64,000 nt of DNA from Singulisphaera sp. GP187 (GCA_945871915.1 CAMBXO010000007.1:62001-126000); one strand, 5' to 3'; positions 16,630-26,275 are shown, counted from the first letter of the stretch. A program made the numbers and translations. Notes: generated from the letters alone by a model not told the origin.

Positions 16630-18210
16630 ATGTTGACGGCCACACTTCGAGCAAGCGATTTCGGAACTGCAACCGTTCACGCCAATCTTCCTGTGGCCAG
16701 ACTTGTGGAACTTGCGTTGGCTCGAGGCGAAGGGATTCTGGCCAGCAATGGTGCTCTGGCGTGCGACACCGGCGACCGAACCGGTCGAAGCCCCAACGAT
16801 AAATTTCTGGAAGACACCGCATCGATTCACGGCAACATCGACTGGGGCAAAGTCAATCAACCGATTTCTCCAGAGAATTTTGACGCCTTGGAGGCGTTGG
16901 CGATGGATCACTTGCGTCAGCGACGAGACCTTTTTCGCTTTGATGGATTTGCCGGTGCGGACCCTGCGTATCGCTGTAAGGTGAGTGTTTTCGCTGAAGA
17001 AGCGTGGCACTCGCTCTTTGCCAAGACTCTGTTTATCAATGCTGAGGCCAAGGATCTTGCCAATTGGAGTCCCGATTGGACGATTGTGAATGCCGGATCG
17101 CTGCGTCTGACGGATCCGGCGAAATACGGAGTCAAGGGTCCCGTGGCGATCATTCAAAGCCTTGATCGCAAGAAAGTGATCATTCTTGGCACTCGCTATG
17201 CCGGTGAAATCAAGAAGAGCATTTTCTATGCGATGAATTACGACCTTCCGGATCGCGGTGTGTTTCCGATGCATTGCTCATGCAATGTCGATCGTGCTGA
17301 CCCCAAGAATGTTGCGATCTTTTTTGGGCTTTCAGGAACGGGCAAGACGACCCTGAGTGCCGATGCGAGCCGCGATCTGGTTGGTGATGACGAACATGGA
17401 TGGAGTGACAAGGGCGTCTTCAATATTGAGGGCGGGTGTTATGCCAAGTGCATCAAACTCTCCAAGGCGGGAGAGCCTGAAATTTGGGATGCCATTCGTT
17501 TTGGAAGCGTGCTGGAAAACACGGAAGTAAGCCCGGTGACGCGTGTGCCTGATTATGACAGCACGAAGCGCACAGAAAATACGCGTGCCACCTATCCGTT
17601 GCATCACATTGCCAATGCGCGGACACCCAGCATGGCGGGACATCCTTCCAATGTCATCTTTCTTTCGGCGGATGCGTATGGCGTGCTGCCGCCGCTGTCG
17701 AAGTTGACGCCGGAGCAGGCGCAGTATTACTTCTTGAATGGATATACCTCCAAGCTTGCTGGTACTGAAGCAGGTGTCACCGAGCCGCAGCCAAATTTCA
17801 GCGTGTGCTTTGGGTCGCCGTTTATGCCCAGGCCGCCGATGGTGTACGCAAGCATGCTTGCGGATCGCATCCAGAAACATCGCAGCCATGTGTGGCTGTT
17901 GAATACCGGTTGGACGGGCGGTCCCTATGGTGTGGGCCATCGGTTTAAGTTGGCCTACACGCGAGCGATGGTGACCGCCATTCTGAATGGAACGCTGCAG
18001 AGTGTGCAAACGATTCCACACGCCATCTTTGGACTTCATATGCCGGTGGCGGTACCCGGCGTTCCTGCCGAAGTGCTGGATCCACGCAAGACATGGGCAG
18101 ACACGAGTGCCTATGACGCGAAGGCCACGGCGCTTGCTGCAAAATTCCGTGAGAACGATCGCAAGTTTGCGATCACCGATGCGGTTCGTGCGGCCGGTCC
18201 AAAGGGCTGA
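16630..18210 (+). CDS. pckA: Phosphoenolpyruvate carboxykinase (ATP)
   Basis: This enzyme converts oxaloacetate to phosphoenolpyruvate with ATP, the entry step of gluconeogenesis. The 526-residue product has the ATP-type P-loop GLSGTGKTTLSAD, the MHCSCNV and NIEGGCYAKC metal-site segments, and the late FGLHMPVAVPGVP motif. The start at 16630 has an AGGAGAG ribosome binding site 5-10 bases upstream. Being needed for growth on amino acids and C4 acids, it fits the malate-forming purine pathway further along the window. Confidence 0.97.
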   Translation: MLTATLRASDFGTATVHANLPVARLVELALARGEGILASNGALACDTGDRTGRSPNDKFLEDTASIHGNIDWGKVNQPISPENFDALEALAMDHLRQRRDLFRFDGFAGADPAYRCKVSVFAEEAWHSLFAKTLFINAEAKDLANWSPDWTIVNAGSLRLTDPAKYGVKGPVAIIQSLDRKKVIILGTRYAGEIKKSIFYAMNYDLPDRGVFPMHCSCNVDRADPKNVAIFFGLSGTGKTTLSADASRDLVGDDEHGWSDKGVFNIEGGCYAKCIKLSKAGEPEIWDAIRFGSVLENTEVSPVTRVPDYDSTKRTENTRATYPLHHIANARTPSMAGHPSNVIFLSADAYGVLPPLSKLTPEQAQYYFLNGYTSKLAGTEAGVTEPQPNFSVCFGSPFMPRPPMVYASMLADRIQKHRSHVWLLNTGWTGGPYGVGHRFKLAYTRAMVTAILNGTLQSVQTIPHAIFGLHMPVAVPGVPAEVLDPRKTWADTSAYDAKATALAAKFRENDRKFAITDAVRAAGPKG

Positions 18211-18220
18211 TTGCGTGACG

Positions 18221-19462
18221 ATGCAATCCGCCGAAACCGATGTGACCTTTGATGATGTGAAGAAGGCCATGACGCGGATTGCAGGCGGCATTGTGCGGAC
18301 GCCGTGTCACGAGAGCCATGCACTTTCGGAATTGTGCTCCGCACATATTTTCACCAAGTCGGAATACCTGCAGCGCACCGGAAGTTTTAAGGAACGCGGC
18401 GCACGCAACGCGCTGTTGCAGTTGAGCGCTTCCGCAAAGGCAAAGGGCGTGGTGGCGGCGAGTGCAGGGAATCATGCATTGGCTTTGGCATTCCATGGAA
18501 ATGAACTTGGCATTCCAGTGACGGTGGTGATGCCGCGTGGTGCGCCATTGGTGAAACAGGTTCGATGCGCACACTACGGCGCGACCGTGCTCCTGCACGG
18601 CGACCACATTGGTGATGCCAAGGTCAAGGCAGATGAACTTGCTGCAAGCGAGGGCTTGACCTATGTCCACGGGTTTAATGACCCAGCGATCATTGCCGGT
18701 GCAGGCACCGTTGGTCTGGAAATCATGGATCAGGTGCCCGATCTTGAAGCCGTCATTGTTCCGGTGGGTGGTGGGGGACTGATTGCAGGGGTGGCCGTTG
18801 CCATCAAGCATCTAAATCCTTCGGTGCAAGTGATCGGTGTGGAACCAGAACGGTGTTCCAGCCTGCTTCGTTCTCTTGAGCAGGGCCATCCGGTGCATGC
18901 GTTTGATGGACCAACGCTTGCAGATGGTTTAGCGGTTCCGCAAGTGGGCGATCGCGCATTTTCAATTGCGAAGGATCTTGTGGATCGGGTTGTCACCGTG
19001 AGCGAAGCGGATATTTCGCTTGCGATCTTGAGACTGCTTGAACTTGAAAAAGGTGTGGTGGAGGGAGCGGGGGCGGTTCCACTTGCTGCATTCCTTGCAG
19101 GCAAACTTTCGTTTCTGAAAGGCAAGCGTGTGGTGCTGCTCTTATGCGGCGGAAACATTGATCCCATGATGCTGGGCCGTGTGATCGAGCGAGGTGTTGC
19201 GGTAGATGGGCGGCTGGCTCAATTCACGGCGGTGATCTCCGATCGACCTGGTGGCCTTGCTGATCTCGCCGCAACGATTGCCGTGACCGGCGCAAGCATT
19301 CAGCAGATTGAGCATGAACGAGCCTTTGGAGATGCTGATGTGAATCGAGTGGTGGTGCGGTGCCGCGTGGAGGTGCGTGATTCGGCTCACTTGCGGGCGT
19401 TGCAATCCGCACTCTTTACCAAGGGCATTCAGGTTCTCTCCACTCACTCTCCCGTCCAATAA
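18221..19462 (+). CDS. Threonine ammonia-lyase with C-terminal ACT domain
   Basis: A PLP enzyme of 413 residues that deaminates threonine to 2-oxobutyrate. It has the PLP lysine motif GSFKERGARN, ASAGNHALA, and the phosphate-cup loop VPVGGGGLIAG. An ACT domain (about 325-413, starting AVISDRPGGLADLAATIA) suggests allosteric control and the catabolic TdcB/IlvA2-type architecture. It starts 10 bases after pckA ends, so the two are co-transcribed; an in-frame GTG at 18215 is an alternative start. Its stop codon lies inside a REP-like element. Confidence 0.93.
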   Translation: MQSAETDVTFDDVKKAMTRIAGGIVRTPCHESHALSELCSAHIFTKSEYLQRTGSFKERGARNALLQLSASAKAKGVVAASAGNHALALAFHGNELGIPVTVVMPRGAPLVKQVRCAHYGATVLLHGDHIGDAKVKADELAASEGLTYVHGFNDPAIIAGAGTVGLEIMDQVPDLEAVIVPVGGGGLIAGVAVAIKHLNPSVQVIGVEPERCSSLLRSLEQGHPVHAFDGPTLADGLAVPQVGDRAFSIAKDLVDRVVTVSEADISLAILRLLELEKGVVEGAGAVPLAAFLAGKLSFLKGKRVVLLLCGGNIDPMMLGRVIERGVAVDGRLAQFTAVISDRPGGLADLAATIAVTGASIQQIEHERAFGDADVNRVVVRCRVEVRDSAHLRALQSALFTKGIQVLSTHSPVQ

Positions 19463-19482
19463 CCAGGGACGGGGGTTGTTAT
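19459..19482 (+). repeat. REP-like element, copy 1
   Basis: A 24-base element with ATAAC and GTTAT as inverted 5-base arms around a G-rich core (CAGGGACGGGGGT). A copy with a single base change occurs at 32757-32780. Both copies contribute the TAA stop of the preceding gene. It resembles the short palindromic units tied to RAYT transposases. No transposase is present here. Confidence 0.6.
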
Positions 19483-19673
19483 CAGTCAGGTGTTTTGTGG
19501 GGTGAACCAGTGCGTCAGAGCCGCAGCCGAGATTTCCAAGCCAATTTCGCGATGGATGGAGTGCAAGTTTGACTCGTGCGCCGCAGCCCAAAGCACGCTT
19601 CGAAAAATTGCCGCGAAGTTTTGTTCTGAATGGTCTTCAGTCGGACTTTGGAATGGCCGATGTCGCATGAGCC

Positions 19674-20255
19674 ATGCATCACGCCCACAACAAAGAGGTT
19701 CTCACCACAGGAGAAGTCGCCGCCGTTTGTCGGGTTGCGGCTCGCACGGTGAGCAAGTGGATTGATTCCGGTCGGCTGGATGGATACCGGATTCCGGGCA
19801 GTCGTGATCGCCGCGTGACTCGCGTTGCGCTTGAGGAATTTGTCCGCAAACATGCGTTGCCGCTGCCAACCAGCCAGTCCACAACGGCCCAACGAATTCT
19901 TCTGGTGGATGCCGACTTGACTGCCGCCGGCGCCTTTGAACAAGCACTTCACGAGAAGTCCAATCGTGAAATTCGCGTTGCAAAAAGCGCGTTTGAAGCA
20001 GGGGTGGTCTGTGAACGACTCACGCCGCACTGGATGATTGTGGATGTATCGATCGGCATGGCCGAAGTTCGCGGGTTGCTTTCGTGGATGCGATCCGAGG
20101 GCTCAACATGCAAGGTTGCGGTGATGGGTCATGCCTTCACCTCACAAGACGAGGCGACCCTTCGTCAGGCTGGTGCACGAACCATTCTTCGAAAGCCATT
20201 TACGCTTCGCGTGGTGGTGGACATGATCGACAATCGTTACTCCGCCGCGGGATAA
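19674..20255 (+). CDS. Helix-turn-helix / response-receiver protein
   Basis: A 193-residue protein whose N-terminal third (about 8-62) is an excisionase/MerR-type helix-turn-helix (LTTGEVAAVCRVAARTVSKWIDSGRLDGYRIPGSRDRRV). The rest (about 72-190) is a receiver domain with the acidic pair (LLVDADL), the phosphoacceptor Asp (MIVDVSI) and the conserved Lys (LRKPFT). The order HTH-then-receiver is the reverse of most response regulators. No histidine kinase is next to it. The 191 bases upstream, after the repeat element, contain no other gene. Confidence 0.85.
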   Translation: MHHAHNKEVLTTGEVAAVCRVAARTVSKWIDSGRLDGYRIPGSRDRRVTRVALEEFVRKHALPLPTSQSTTAQRILLVDADLTAAGAFEQALHEKSNREIRVAKSAFEAGVVCERLTPHWMIVDVSIGMAEVRGLLSWMRSEGSTCKVAVMGHAFTSQDEATLRQAGARTILRKPFTLRVVVDMIDNRYSAAG

Positions 20256-20288
20256 AGCGGTCTGGAAAAACGAGTCACGCAGAAACCG

Positions 20289-20294
20289 TAGCAT
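20289..20294 (+). promoter_or_regulatory. -10 box for a leaderless nadE mRNA
   Basis: TAGCAT, 6 bases before the nadE ATG, with no ribosome binding site. Confidence 0.45.
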
Positions 20295-20300
20295 CGCACT

Positions 20301-21968
20301 ATGCGAATTGCGGCAGTCCAATGTGATCCCACCATCGGTGACATTGCCGGGAATCTGGAACGCCTCGATCGTGCCGCCTCGGAGGCCAAGGGACTTGGAG
20401 CCGACGTGGTGTTCACTTCGGAAATGGCAGTGCTTGGTTACCCACCCAGAGACCTTGTTCTGCGAGCTGGCGTTGTCGAGCGTTGCGAAGCAGCAGTTGC
20501 GGAACTGGCCAAGCGACATCCCGACCTCTTGATGGTGATTGGAACACCGCGGCGCGTGCAGCGCAACGGGCGCAGGCTCGCGAATTCCCTGGCCATTTGT
20601 CGGGATGGACGAGTGGAAGGTTTTTATGACAAGCGCCTTCTTCCAACCTATGACGTGTTTGACGAGGATCGATGGTTTGCACCTGGCGATCGAACTGCGG
20701 TGATTGATTACAAAGGCGAGCGATTTGGTCTGCTGGTGTGCGAGGACCTGTGGGGCGCGACCGATGTGCATGCTCGCCGCGACTATTCGATCGACCCTGT
20801 TGCCGAAACGATTGCTGCGGGAGCCACTGCACTTTTGCTGGCGAACGCCACGCCATTTGTTCTTGGAAAGCGAGCTCGCCAGTCACAACGTCTGACTGAA
20901 ATCGCTCGACACCATCGCATTCCTGTGTTGAGTTGCAACCAAACTGGCGCCAACGACGACTTGATTTTTGATGGCGGCTCCACGCTGGTCGATGCGACAG
21001 GCCGAATTGTGGAGTCATGGCCACTCTTTGAAAGTTGCTCACGGGTGGTCGATCTGCGAGGCACATCTTCGCCCACTCCCGCCGCCGCTCGCGAACCAGA
21101 ACGAGATGTGATTGACGCGTTGGTCTGCGGAATTCGCGGGTATTTCCGCAAGACTGGGCATACCCGCGCCACGATTGGTTTGTCAGGCGGAATCGATAGT
21201 GCACTGGTGGCAACTCTTGCAGCGATGGCGCTCGGACCGTCTGCTGTCACTGGAGTGATGATGCCCTCTCGATACTCCAGTGACGGAAGCGTGTCGGATG
21301 CGAAGGCTCTTGCCGCCAATCTTTCGCTCGGCCGTTTGCTCACGCTGTCCATCTCTGATTTGCATGATCGCTTTCAGGCGCACTTAACGGGTGCTCTCGG
21401 CGCCTTCGCGGGACTTCCGGATGAAAATCTTCAAAGCCGATTGCGAGGGGTCACCGTGATGGCCGTCAGTAATGCGGATGGCTCACTGGTTCTTTCAACT
21501 GGCAATAAGAGCGAATTCGCTGTTGGCTATGCAACGTTGTACGGCGACATGGTGGGTGGAATGGCGCCCATCGGCGATGTGCTCAAGACGCAGGTGTACG
21601 ACCTGAGCCGTTTTCTGAATGCGCACTTTGCAAGTTTCGGCCTTCGCGTGCCGCCCATTCCGCCCGCGAGTCTGTCCAAGCCGCCAAGCGCCGAACTGCG
21701 TCCGGACCAGACCGATCAGGATTCACTTCCTGCCTATGAGGATCTTGATCGCGTGGTCACAGGATGGATCGAGCACGAAGGCGATCCGAACGCGATTTCG
21801 CAGGCAACCGGGTTGAGCGTTGCCATGGTTGCACGTTGGTGCCAATCCATCGACCGCGCACAATTCAAACGGGATCAGGCTCCGCTCGTTCTTAAGATCG
21901 CTGCGAGAACATTCGGAAGGGGCCGGCCGATGCCCATTGCGGCGCAGTGGCAACCGCTTCCGAAGTGA
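20301..21968 (+). CDS. nadE: Glutamine-dependent NAD+ synthetase
   Basis: A two-domain enzyme of 555 residues that makes NAD+ from nicotinate adenine dinucleotide, using ammonia channelled from glutamine. The N-terminal nitrilase-like glutaminase has its triad in TSEMAVLGYPP, YDKRLLPTYDVFDE and LLVCEDLWG. The C-terminal synthetase has the PP-loop SGGIDSAL and STGNKSEFAVGY. The last 77 bases overlap the 3' end of the convergent phosphoesterase gene. Confidence 0.96.
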   Translation: MRIAAVQCDPTIGDIAGNLERLDRAASEAKGLGADVVFTSEMAVLGYPPRDLVLRAGVVERCEAAVAELAKRHPDLLMVIGTPRRVQRNGRRLANSLAICRDGRVEGFYDKRLLPTYDVFDEDRWFAPGDRTAVIDYKGERFGLLVCEDLWGATDVHARRDYSIDPVAETIAAGATALLLANATPFVLGKRARQSQRLTEIARHHRIPVLSCNQTGANDDLIFDGGSTLVDATGRIVESWPLFESCSRVVDLRGTSSPTPAAAREPERDVIDALVCGIRGYFRKTGHTRATIGLSGGIDSALVATLAAMALGPSAVTGVMMPSRYSSDGSVSDAKALAANLSLGRLLTLSISDLHDRFQAHLTGALGAFAGLPDENLQSRLRGVTVMAVSNADGSLVLSTGNKSEFAVGYATLYGDMVGGMAPIGDVLKTQVYDLSRFLNAHFASFGLRVPPIPPASLSKPPSAELRPDQTDQDSLPAYEDLDRVVTGWIEHEGDPNAISQATGLSVAMVARWCQSIDRAQFKRDQAPLVLKIAARTFGRGRPMPIAAQWQPLPK

Positions 21969-22650
21969 ATCCTTCACGCTCAGGTTGCTGCGAAGCCACT
22001 TGAAGAAATCGCTCGTCTTCGATGCAGTAACCCGTCAGTGAGCCACCGTAGGCGCACCCGGTGTCCACATTCACAACCATGGGCCGACCATTTCGCCGCA
22101 CAACCAACGGTTCATGCAGCGGTTTGTGTCCCACAATCAGCAGGCCATCGCTTCCGTCGTATTGCTCCCACCACGGTGTCTCGCCCGGCTCGGCCTTGAG
22201 ATGAATCTTGTCATGATCGCTCGTTGCATCGAGACCGAGTTCTGGAATCACACCACCGTGGAGCACGCTCCATCCATTCCCTCGCAGACAGACACATTGC
22301 GCCGCTTCATTCAGCAATCGCCTTGCTGCAACCAGTCGATCGGCTCGCTGCAGCAGTCGAATTGCAATCGCCTCGCTGACCGGCAGGGCATCCAGCGGAG
22401 CACCCGCATCGCGACGGCGCAGAACTTCAAGCAGCCGAAGATCATGATTGCCGCACACCAATTGCATGCGGCGGCCTTGGGCCCGGTGATCCAAAATCAG
22501 ATCCACCACCAGTTCCGGCTTTGGCCCCTTGGTGAAAAGGTCGCCCACCAAAATCACTCTCGCGTCGGCGCGTTCACGGCGGGCACGCGTGAGCAGATCG
22601 CCCAACTCGTCGCCGCATCCATGCAGATCGCCGATGACCAACGTGCTCAT
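21892..22650 (-). CDS. Calcineurin-like phosphoesterase (Ap4A hydrolase / PPP phosphatase type)
   Basis: About 252 residues with the metallophosphoesterase motifs GDLHGC, VGDLFTKGP and CGNHD, followed by LHGGVIPELG and VGHKPLHEPLV. This arrangement fits symmetrical bis(5'-nucleosyl)-tetraphosphatases and PrpE/PPP-type phosphatases. The start at 22650 puts GDLHG at the usual distance; a GTG or ATG 15 bases upstream is also possible. The 3' end overlaps nadE on the other strand. Confidence 0.88.
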   Translation of the reverse strand: MSTLVIGDLHGCGDELGDLLTRARRERADARVILVGDLFTKGPKPELVVDLILDHRAQGRRMQLVCGNHDLRLLEVLRRRDAGAPLDALPVSEAIAIRLLQRADRLVAARRLLNEAAQCVCLRGNGWSVLHGGVIPELGLDATSDHDKIHLKAEPGETPWWEQYDGSDGLLIVGHKPLHEPLVVRRNGRPMVVNVDTGCAYGGSLTGYCIEDERFLQVASQQPEREGFTSEAVATAPQWASAGPFRMFSQRS

Positions 22651-22734
22651 GCCAATAGAAACCATACTCGATCATCGGCAGAAAATCCCTGCGAACCGCA
22701 ACTTCGGATGATGAAGACATGGTGAATTGCTTCG

Positions 22735-22740
22735 TAGAAT
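22735..22740 (+). promoter_or_regulatory. -10 box for a leaderless mutL mRNA
   Basis: TAGAAT, 6 bases before the GTG start of mutL. Confidence 0.45.
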
Positions 22741-22746
22741 CCCTGC

Positions 22747-24513
22747 GTGCCCATTCAGCTGCTTCCCCAAAACCTTGTGAATCAGATTGCCGCGGGCGAG
22801 GTGGTGGATCGGCCAGCCAGTGTGGTGAAGGAGTTGGTTGAGAATGCTCTCGATGGAGGGGCCACGCGGATCGAGATTCGGTTGCGGGGGGGTGGTCGAG
22901 ACGGAATCGAAGTCAGCGACGATGGATCGGGCATTGCCGCCGCCGAATTGCCTTTGGCCGTGGCCGCTCATGCCACCAGCAAGATTGGCACCCTGAATGA
23001 TTTGATCTCGATCGCCAGTTTTGGGTTTCGAGGTGAGGCCCTTGCAAGCATTGGTTCGGTCTCCAACCTCACTCTGACCAGTCGCATGGTCACCGACCAA
23101 CACGCCTCCGCCATTGAGGTGGACCATGGTCGCACATCGGCGGTTCGACCAGCCGCAAGCAATGTGGGAACCCGGGTCGAAGTCAAACAACTCTTTGGGC
23201 AAGTTCCTGCTCGGAGAAAGTTTTTGCGAAGCGAACCAACCGAGGCCGGACGGGTGGTAGAAGTTGTGGAGTCGATCGCGCTCGGTCGCCCGCAAGTTGC
23301 ATTTACCCTCTGGCAAGACGATCGCCAGACCATCGAACTTGCTCCCGAGCAGGATCCGATCCGGCGTGTCTTGGCCATTCTTGGGGATGCCATCCACGGC
23401 GAGCCGCTTGTTGTAAATCAAAATTCTGCTCTTTCGGCGGATTCACCGTTGTCTGTGTGGGGAGTGATGGCACGGCCAAGCGATGCAAAAGTCTCCGCCA
23501 AGGGACTGCGAATCACACTCAATGGACGACCCATTTCGGATCGCAGTCTGCTCCACGCCGTTCGCGAGGCCTATCGAGGTCTGATCGAACCGGGTCGCAC
23601 GCCCGTTGGGTTTCTTGCCATCGAAATGGATCCGCGTGAGGTGGATGTGAATGTGCATCCAGCCAAGAGCGAAGTTCGATTCAGGCAGCCAGCGGCGATC
23701 CATTCGCTGGTGCATCGCGCGGTGAAGACTGCCTTGCGTTCCGCCAACTTGATGCCAGAACTTCCATTGGGCGAACAAGTGTCGATGCAGGGCGGTTGGC
23801 GTGGTGATTCGATCGCCGCATCACAAAGTGGATTCGCAGGGTTTGATGTGGCCACCATGCGTCACGCACTTGGTGCAGCAGGAACCGAAACCATAGTGGC
23901 GGGAATGCAGTCGCCTCACTTGCTTCCCATTCCGATTGCCGCCAAGCGATTCTTGCAAGCAGGAAAATTGTGGTTGATCACCAGTGACGAAGAAGGTTTG
24001 GTGATTGTGGATCAGCATGCGCTCCACGAACGAGTGATGTTCGAGCGATTGCGTGCGCAGATTCTTTCGGCACCACTGGCTTCACAATCGCTGCTGGTTC
24101 CTCGCATCGAGCCGGCGTCTGCGCAGCAAGTCGAACGGCTGGACGAGGCGCAACCGCTGCTTGAAAAGCTTGGTTTTGATGCACGGCCAGCTGGCCCGCG
24201 AAGTATTGCCCTGCACGGAGAACCCGTTTTTCTGATCGAACGAAATGTGGACTCAATGGATGTGTTGTGTGCGTGGCTGGGTCGCGACACATTTCAGGCA
24301 TCAGGTGATGGCGAAGCGGTGCTGGCCGACGCGCTGGACATGATGGCGTGCAAAGCAGCCGTGAAGGCGGGCGATGGATTGAGTGATCGCGAGATCGCCG
24401 AACTCCTTGGGCAACTTGATTCGGTCGAGCGAGCCACCAACTGTCCACACGGCCGTCCGACGGCCATGCGAATTCCGTGGCGCGAAATTGAGCGTCGATT
24501 TGGTCGCGGGTAA
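22747..24513 (+). CDS. mutL: DNA mismatch repair protein MutL
   Basis: The 588-residue protein has the GHKL ATPase motifs NQIAAGEVVDRPASVVKELVENALD, DDGSGI and GFRGEAL, and the DVNVHPAKSEVRF end of the N-terminal half. The C-terminal dimerisation domain contains the QHALHERVMFE and CKAAVKAGD segments and, in the C-terminal half, the CPHGRP motif of endonuclease-type MutL. The DQHAxHERxxxE motif (VDQHALHERVMFE) is intact, so nicking activity is expected. The start codon is GTG. Confidence 0.96.
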   Translation: MPIQLLPQNLVNQIAAGEVVDRPASVVKELVENALDGGATRIEIRLRGGGRDGIEVSDDGSGIAAAELPLAVAAHATSKIGTLNDLISIASFGFRGEALASIGSVSNLTLTSRMVTDQHASAIEVDHGRTSAVRPAASNVGTRVEVKQLFGQVPARRKFLRSEPTEAGRVVEVVESIALGRPQVAFTLWQDDRQTIELAPEQDPIRRVLAILGDAIHGEPLVVNQNSALSADSPLSVWGVMARPSDAKVSAKGLRITLNGRPISDRSLLHAVREAYRGLIEPGRTPVGFLAIEMDPREVDVNVHPAKSEVRFRQPAAIHSLVHRAVKTALRSANLMPELPLGEQVSMQGGWRGDSIAASQSGFAGFDVATMRHALGAAGTETIVAGMQSPHLLPIPIAAKRFLQAGKLWLITSDEEGLVIVDQHALHERVMFERLRAQILSAPLASQSLLVPRIEPASAQQVERLDEAQPLLEKLGFDARPAGPRSIALHGEPVFLIERNVDSMDVLCAWLGRDTFQASGDGEAVLADALDMMACKAAVKAGDGLSDREIAELLGQLDSVERATNCPHGRPTAMRIPWREIERRFGRG

Positions 24514-24523
24514 TCGCGGGTCA

Positions 24524-25306
24524 TCAGCGAGGGTCGTAGGCGCTGTCGTCGTTTGAAAGAAAACCGTTATTGGGCCAGTCCATCAATGCCTTCAGCAATC
24601 CGGGTTGTGCGCGGATGCCTTGAAAAGGTTCACCCACACTCTCGACGTGCGCATCGAGCCATGCGACATGGCATTGTTCGCGGTGGCGAAACGCACTTCC
24701 ACCCGCATAGACCATGCCAAGATCGTTCTCCACCGTCGCACTTGGAGCTCGCATGAATTTGTTAGCGCCTCGCGCCCATCCGCCATCTGCAAACATGGCG
24801 GTCTCTGCAGTACGCCGCCATTGGCCCGGCGAAACTCCCGCACGCACTCGCTTCCATCCGTCCTTTACAAAACCGTCGGCGGTGGTTTCCGGCAGCAAAC
24901 CCTCCGCAGCCAGATACGACGTGTTGTAGTGATAGCCAGTAAAGGGTTCGGTCTCGGAAACGTCGGGCTGCGGACAATCCGGACACTGCTGAACTTCCTG
25001 TGGCCGATCGGTGAATTTCCATAGCGATCCCGGCTTCGCCTGACCGTTTTGAATTTCAAAATCCCATGCCACCGTGCGCGACACACCTTGACGCTGGTAA
25101 TACAAGATCGCCGGCGGCACATGTCCCTGACTGCACGCTCCATAGTGATGCGAGGCAAGGACCATCTGCCTTAAATTATTCTTGCACTTGACCGAGCGCG
25201 ACGCCTGCTGTGCACCTCGCACGCCTGTGAGTGAGAGTGCAATAAGAACGCTGGTCACGCCAGCGACCACCAGAACTTCCACCATGGTGAAGGCACGTCG
25301 TTTCAT
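24524..25306 (-). CDS. Type II pseudopilin-like protein with H-X9-D motif
   Basis: A 260-residue protein with a prepilin leader: basic MKRRA, cleavage before FTMVEVLVV, then a hydrophobic helix. This is the type IV pilin / type II secretion class. The C-terminal region has RHREQCHVAWLDAHVE, a variant of the H-X9-DG motif found in planctomycete DUF1559 pseudopilins, with Ala in place of Gly. It overlaps the upstream surface-protein gene by 4 bases, so both depend on the cobalamin riboswitch. Confidence 0.85.
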   Translation of the reverse strand: MKRRAFTMVEVLVVAGVTSVLIALSLTGVRGAQQASRSVKCKNNLRQMVLASHHYGACSQGHVPPAILYYQRQGVSRTVAWDFEIQNGQAKPGSLWKFTDRPQEVQQCPDCPQPDVSETEPFTGYHYNTSYLAAEGLLPETTADGFVKDGWKRVRAGVSPGQWRRTAETAMFADGGWARGANKFMRAPSATVENDLGMVYAGGSAFRHREQCHVAWLDAHVESVGEPFQGIRAQPGLLKALMDWPNNGFLSNDDSAYDPR

Positions 25307-26268
25307 CCGAATACCAGCATGAGGAGTGCAATGTCGCCAAAGTCCACAACGCCACTTCCATCCACATCCGCTGGGCCGCCCTCTTCGCCAAGACTCAGGA
25401 GCGCCAAGGCAACATCCCCAAAGTCGACGGTGCCACTTTGGTCTAGATCAAAGGGATTCGGCTGGGGCGGAACCACGGCAACGCCATCAATCTCAGGACT
25501 TCCAACAGCGCCAACACGATGGCGAATGCGCACTAATCGAGCCGAAGTCATGTTGACGGATGCAAGATCAATGCCCGTACCGCCGGCTCCACCGTTGTAG
25601 GCAAGAATCAATTCCACATACGAAAGTCCGAATGCGGTCTCCTCAGTCAGCAATGGGTCAACCGCCTGAAGAAAGTTCGTCGGAAGCGTTCCGGGCTCTT
25701 GGTCGTAGGGCCCCGCATCCGTCCACGCCATGGTTGGAAGAGGACCATCCGCGACACAATTTGGAATGTTGACCCACACCAATCCGTCGGTGCTGACATC
25801 CACTTCGCCGCCCTCGGTTGCACAATACGAAGGCACACCAGTCGGTGAAACCATGTCCGCAAAGAATGCGTTGCCATACACAATGAGGTCGATCCCAAAC
25901 GGATGCAATGGATCATCTGTTGCGTCTTCGCCCAACTCCAGCACCAATGAACCGCCGGCACCAATCGACACAATTTGATTTGGCATGAAGGCAGGCTGAA
26001 ACGGCGTGATGGTTTCGAGTGAGCCCGCGAGGCCTGTCATGCGATCTGGTTCGCCCAGCGCAGCTTCGGGCACACGGTGCCCAGGTGCGGCACCGGTTCC
26101 AGGTGTGTAACTGACAACACGGGATGCAAACCAATTTGATGAAACGGCGGCTGCGGGGAATTGAAATGCAGCAACCTGTGATTGGTCTTGTGCAACCAAG
26201 TGGGATTGGTCGCGAGCAACAAGAGTTGTCACCAGCACGGCAAGAATTGAAGCAATCGATCCAACCAT
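25303..26268 (-). CDS. Exported surface protein under cobalamin-riboswitch control, with dockerin-like repeats
   Basis: About 321 residues with a signal peptide (MVGSIASILAVLVTTLVA). The body has PEAALGEPDR, VLELGEDATDD, DLIVYGNAFF and VSTDGLVWVNIPN, the pattern of a beta-sandwich 'cell surface protein' family often seen next to cobalamin riboswitches. Two dockerin-like repeats close the protein (FDLDQSGTVDFGD and ADVDGSGVVDFGD). The start at 26268 is chosen because GGAGG lies 7 bases upstream; an ATG 45 bases earlier lacks a binding site. A role in cobalamin capture is inferred from the riboswitch only. Confidence 0.82.
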   Translation of the reverse strand: MVGSIASILAVLVTTLVARDQSHLVAQDQSQVAAFQFPAAAVSSNWFASRVVSYTPGTGAAPGHRVPEAALGEPDRMTGLAGSLETITPFQPAFMPNQIVSIGAGGSLVLELGEDATDDPLHPFGIDLIVYGNAFFADMVSPTGVPSYCATEGGEVDVSTDGLVWVNIPNCVADGPLPTMAWTDAGPYDQEPGTLPTNFLQAVDPLLTEETAFGLSYVELILAYNGGAGGTGIDLASVNMTSARLVRIRHRVGAVGSPEIDGVAVVPPQPNPFDLDQSGTVDFGDVALALLSLGEEGGPADVDGSGVVDFGDIALLMLVFG

Positions 26269-26275
26269 CGAACGG

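Noticed and set aside
17332-18291. Minus-strand frame of 319 residues
   Set aside because: Antisense to pckA; high Arg and His content as expected for a shadow frame.
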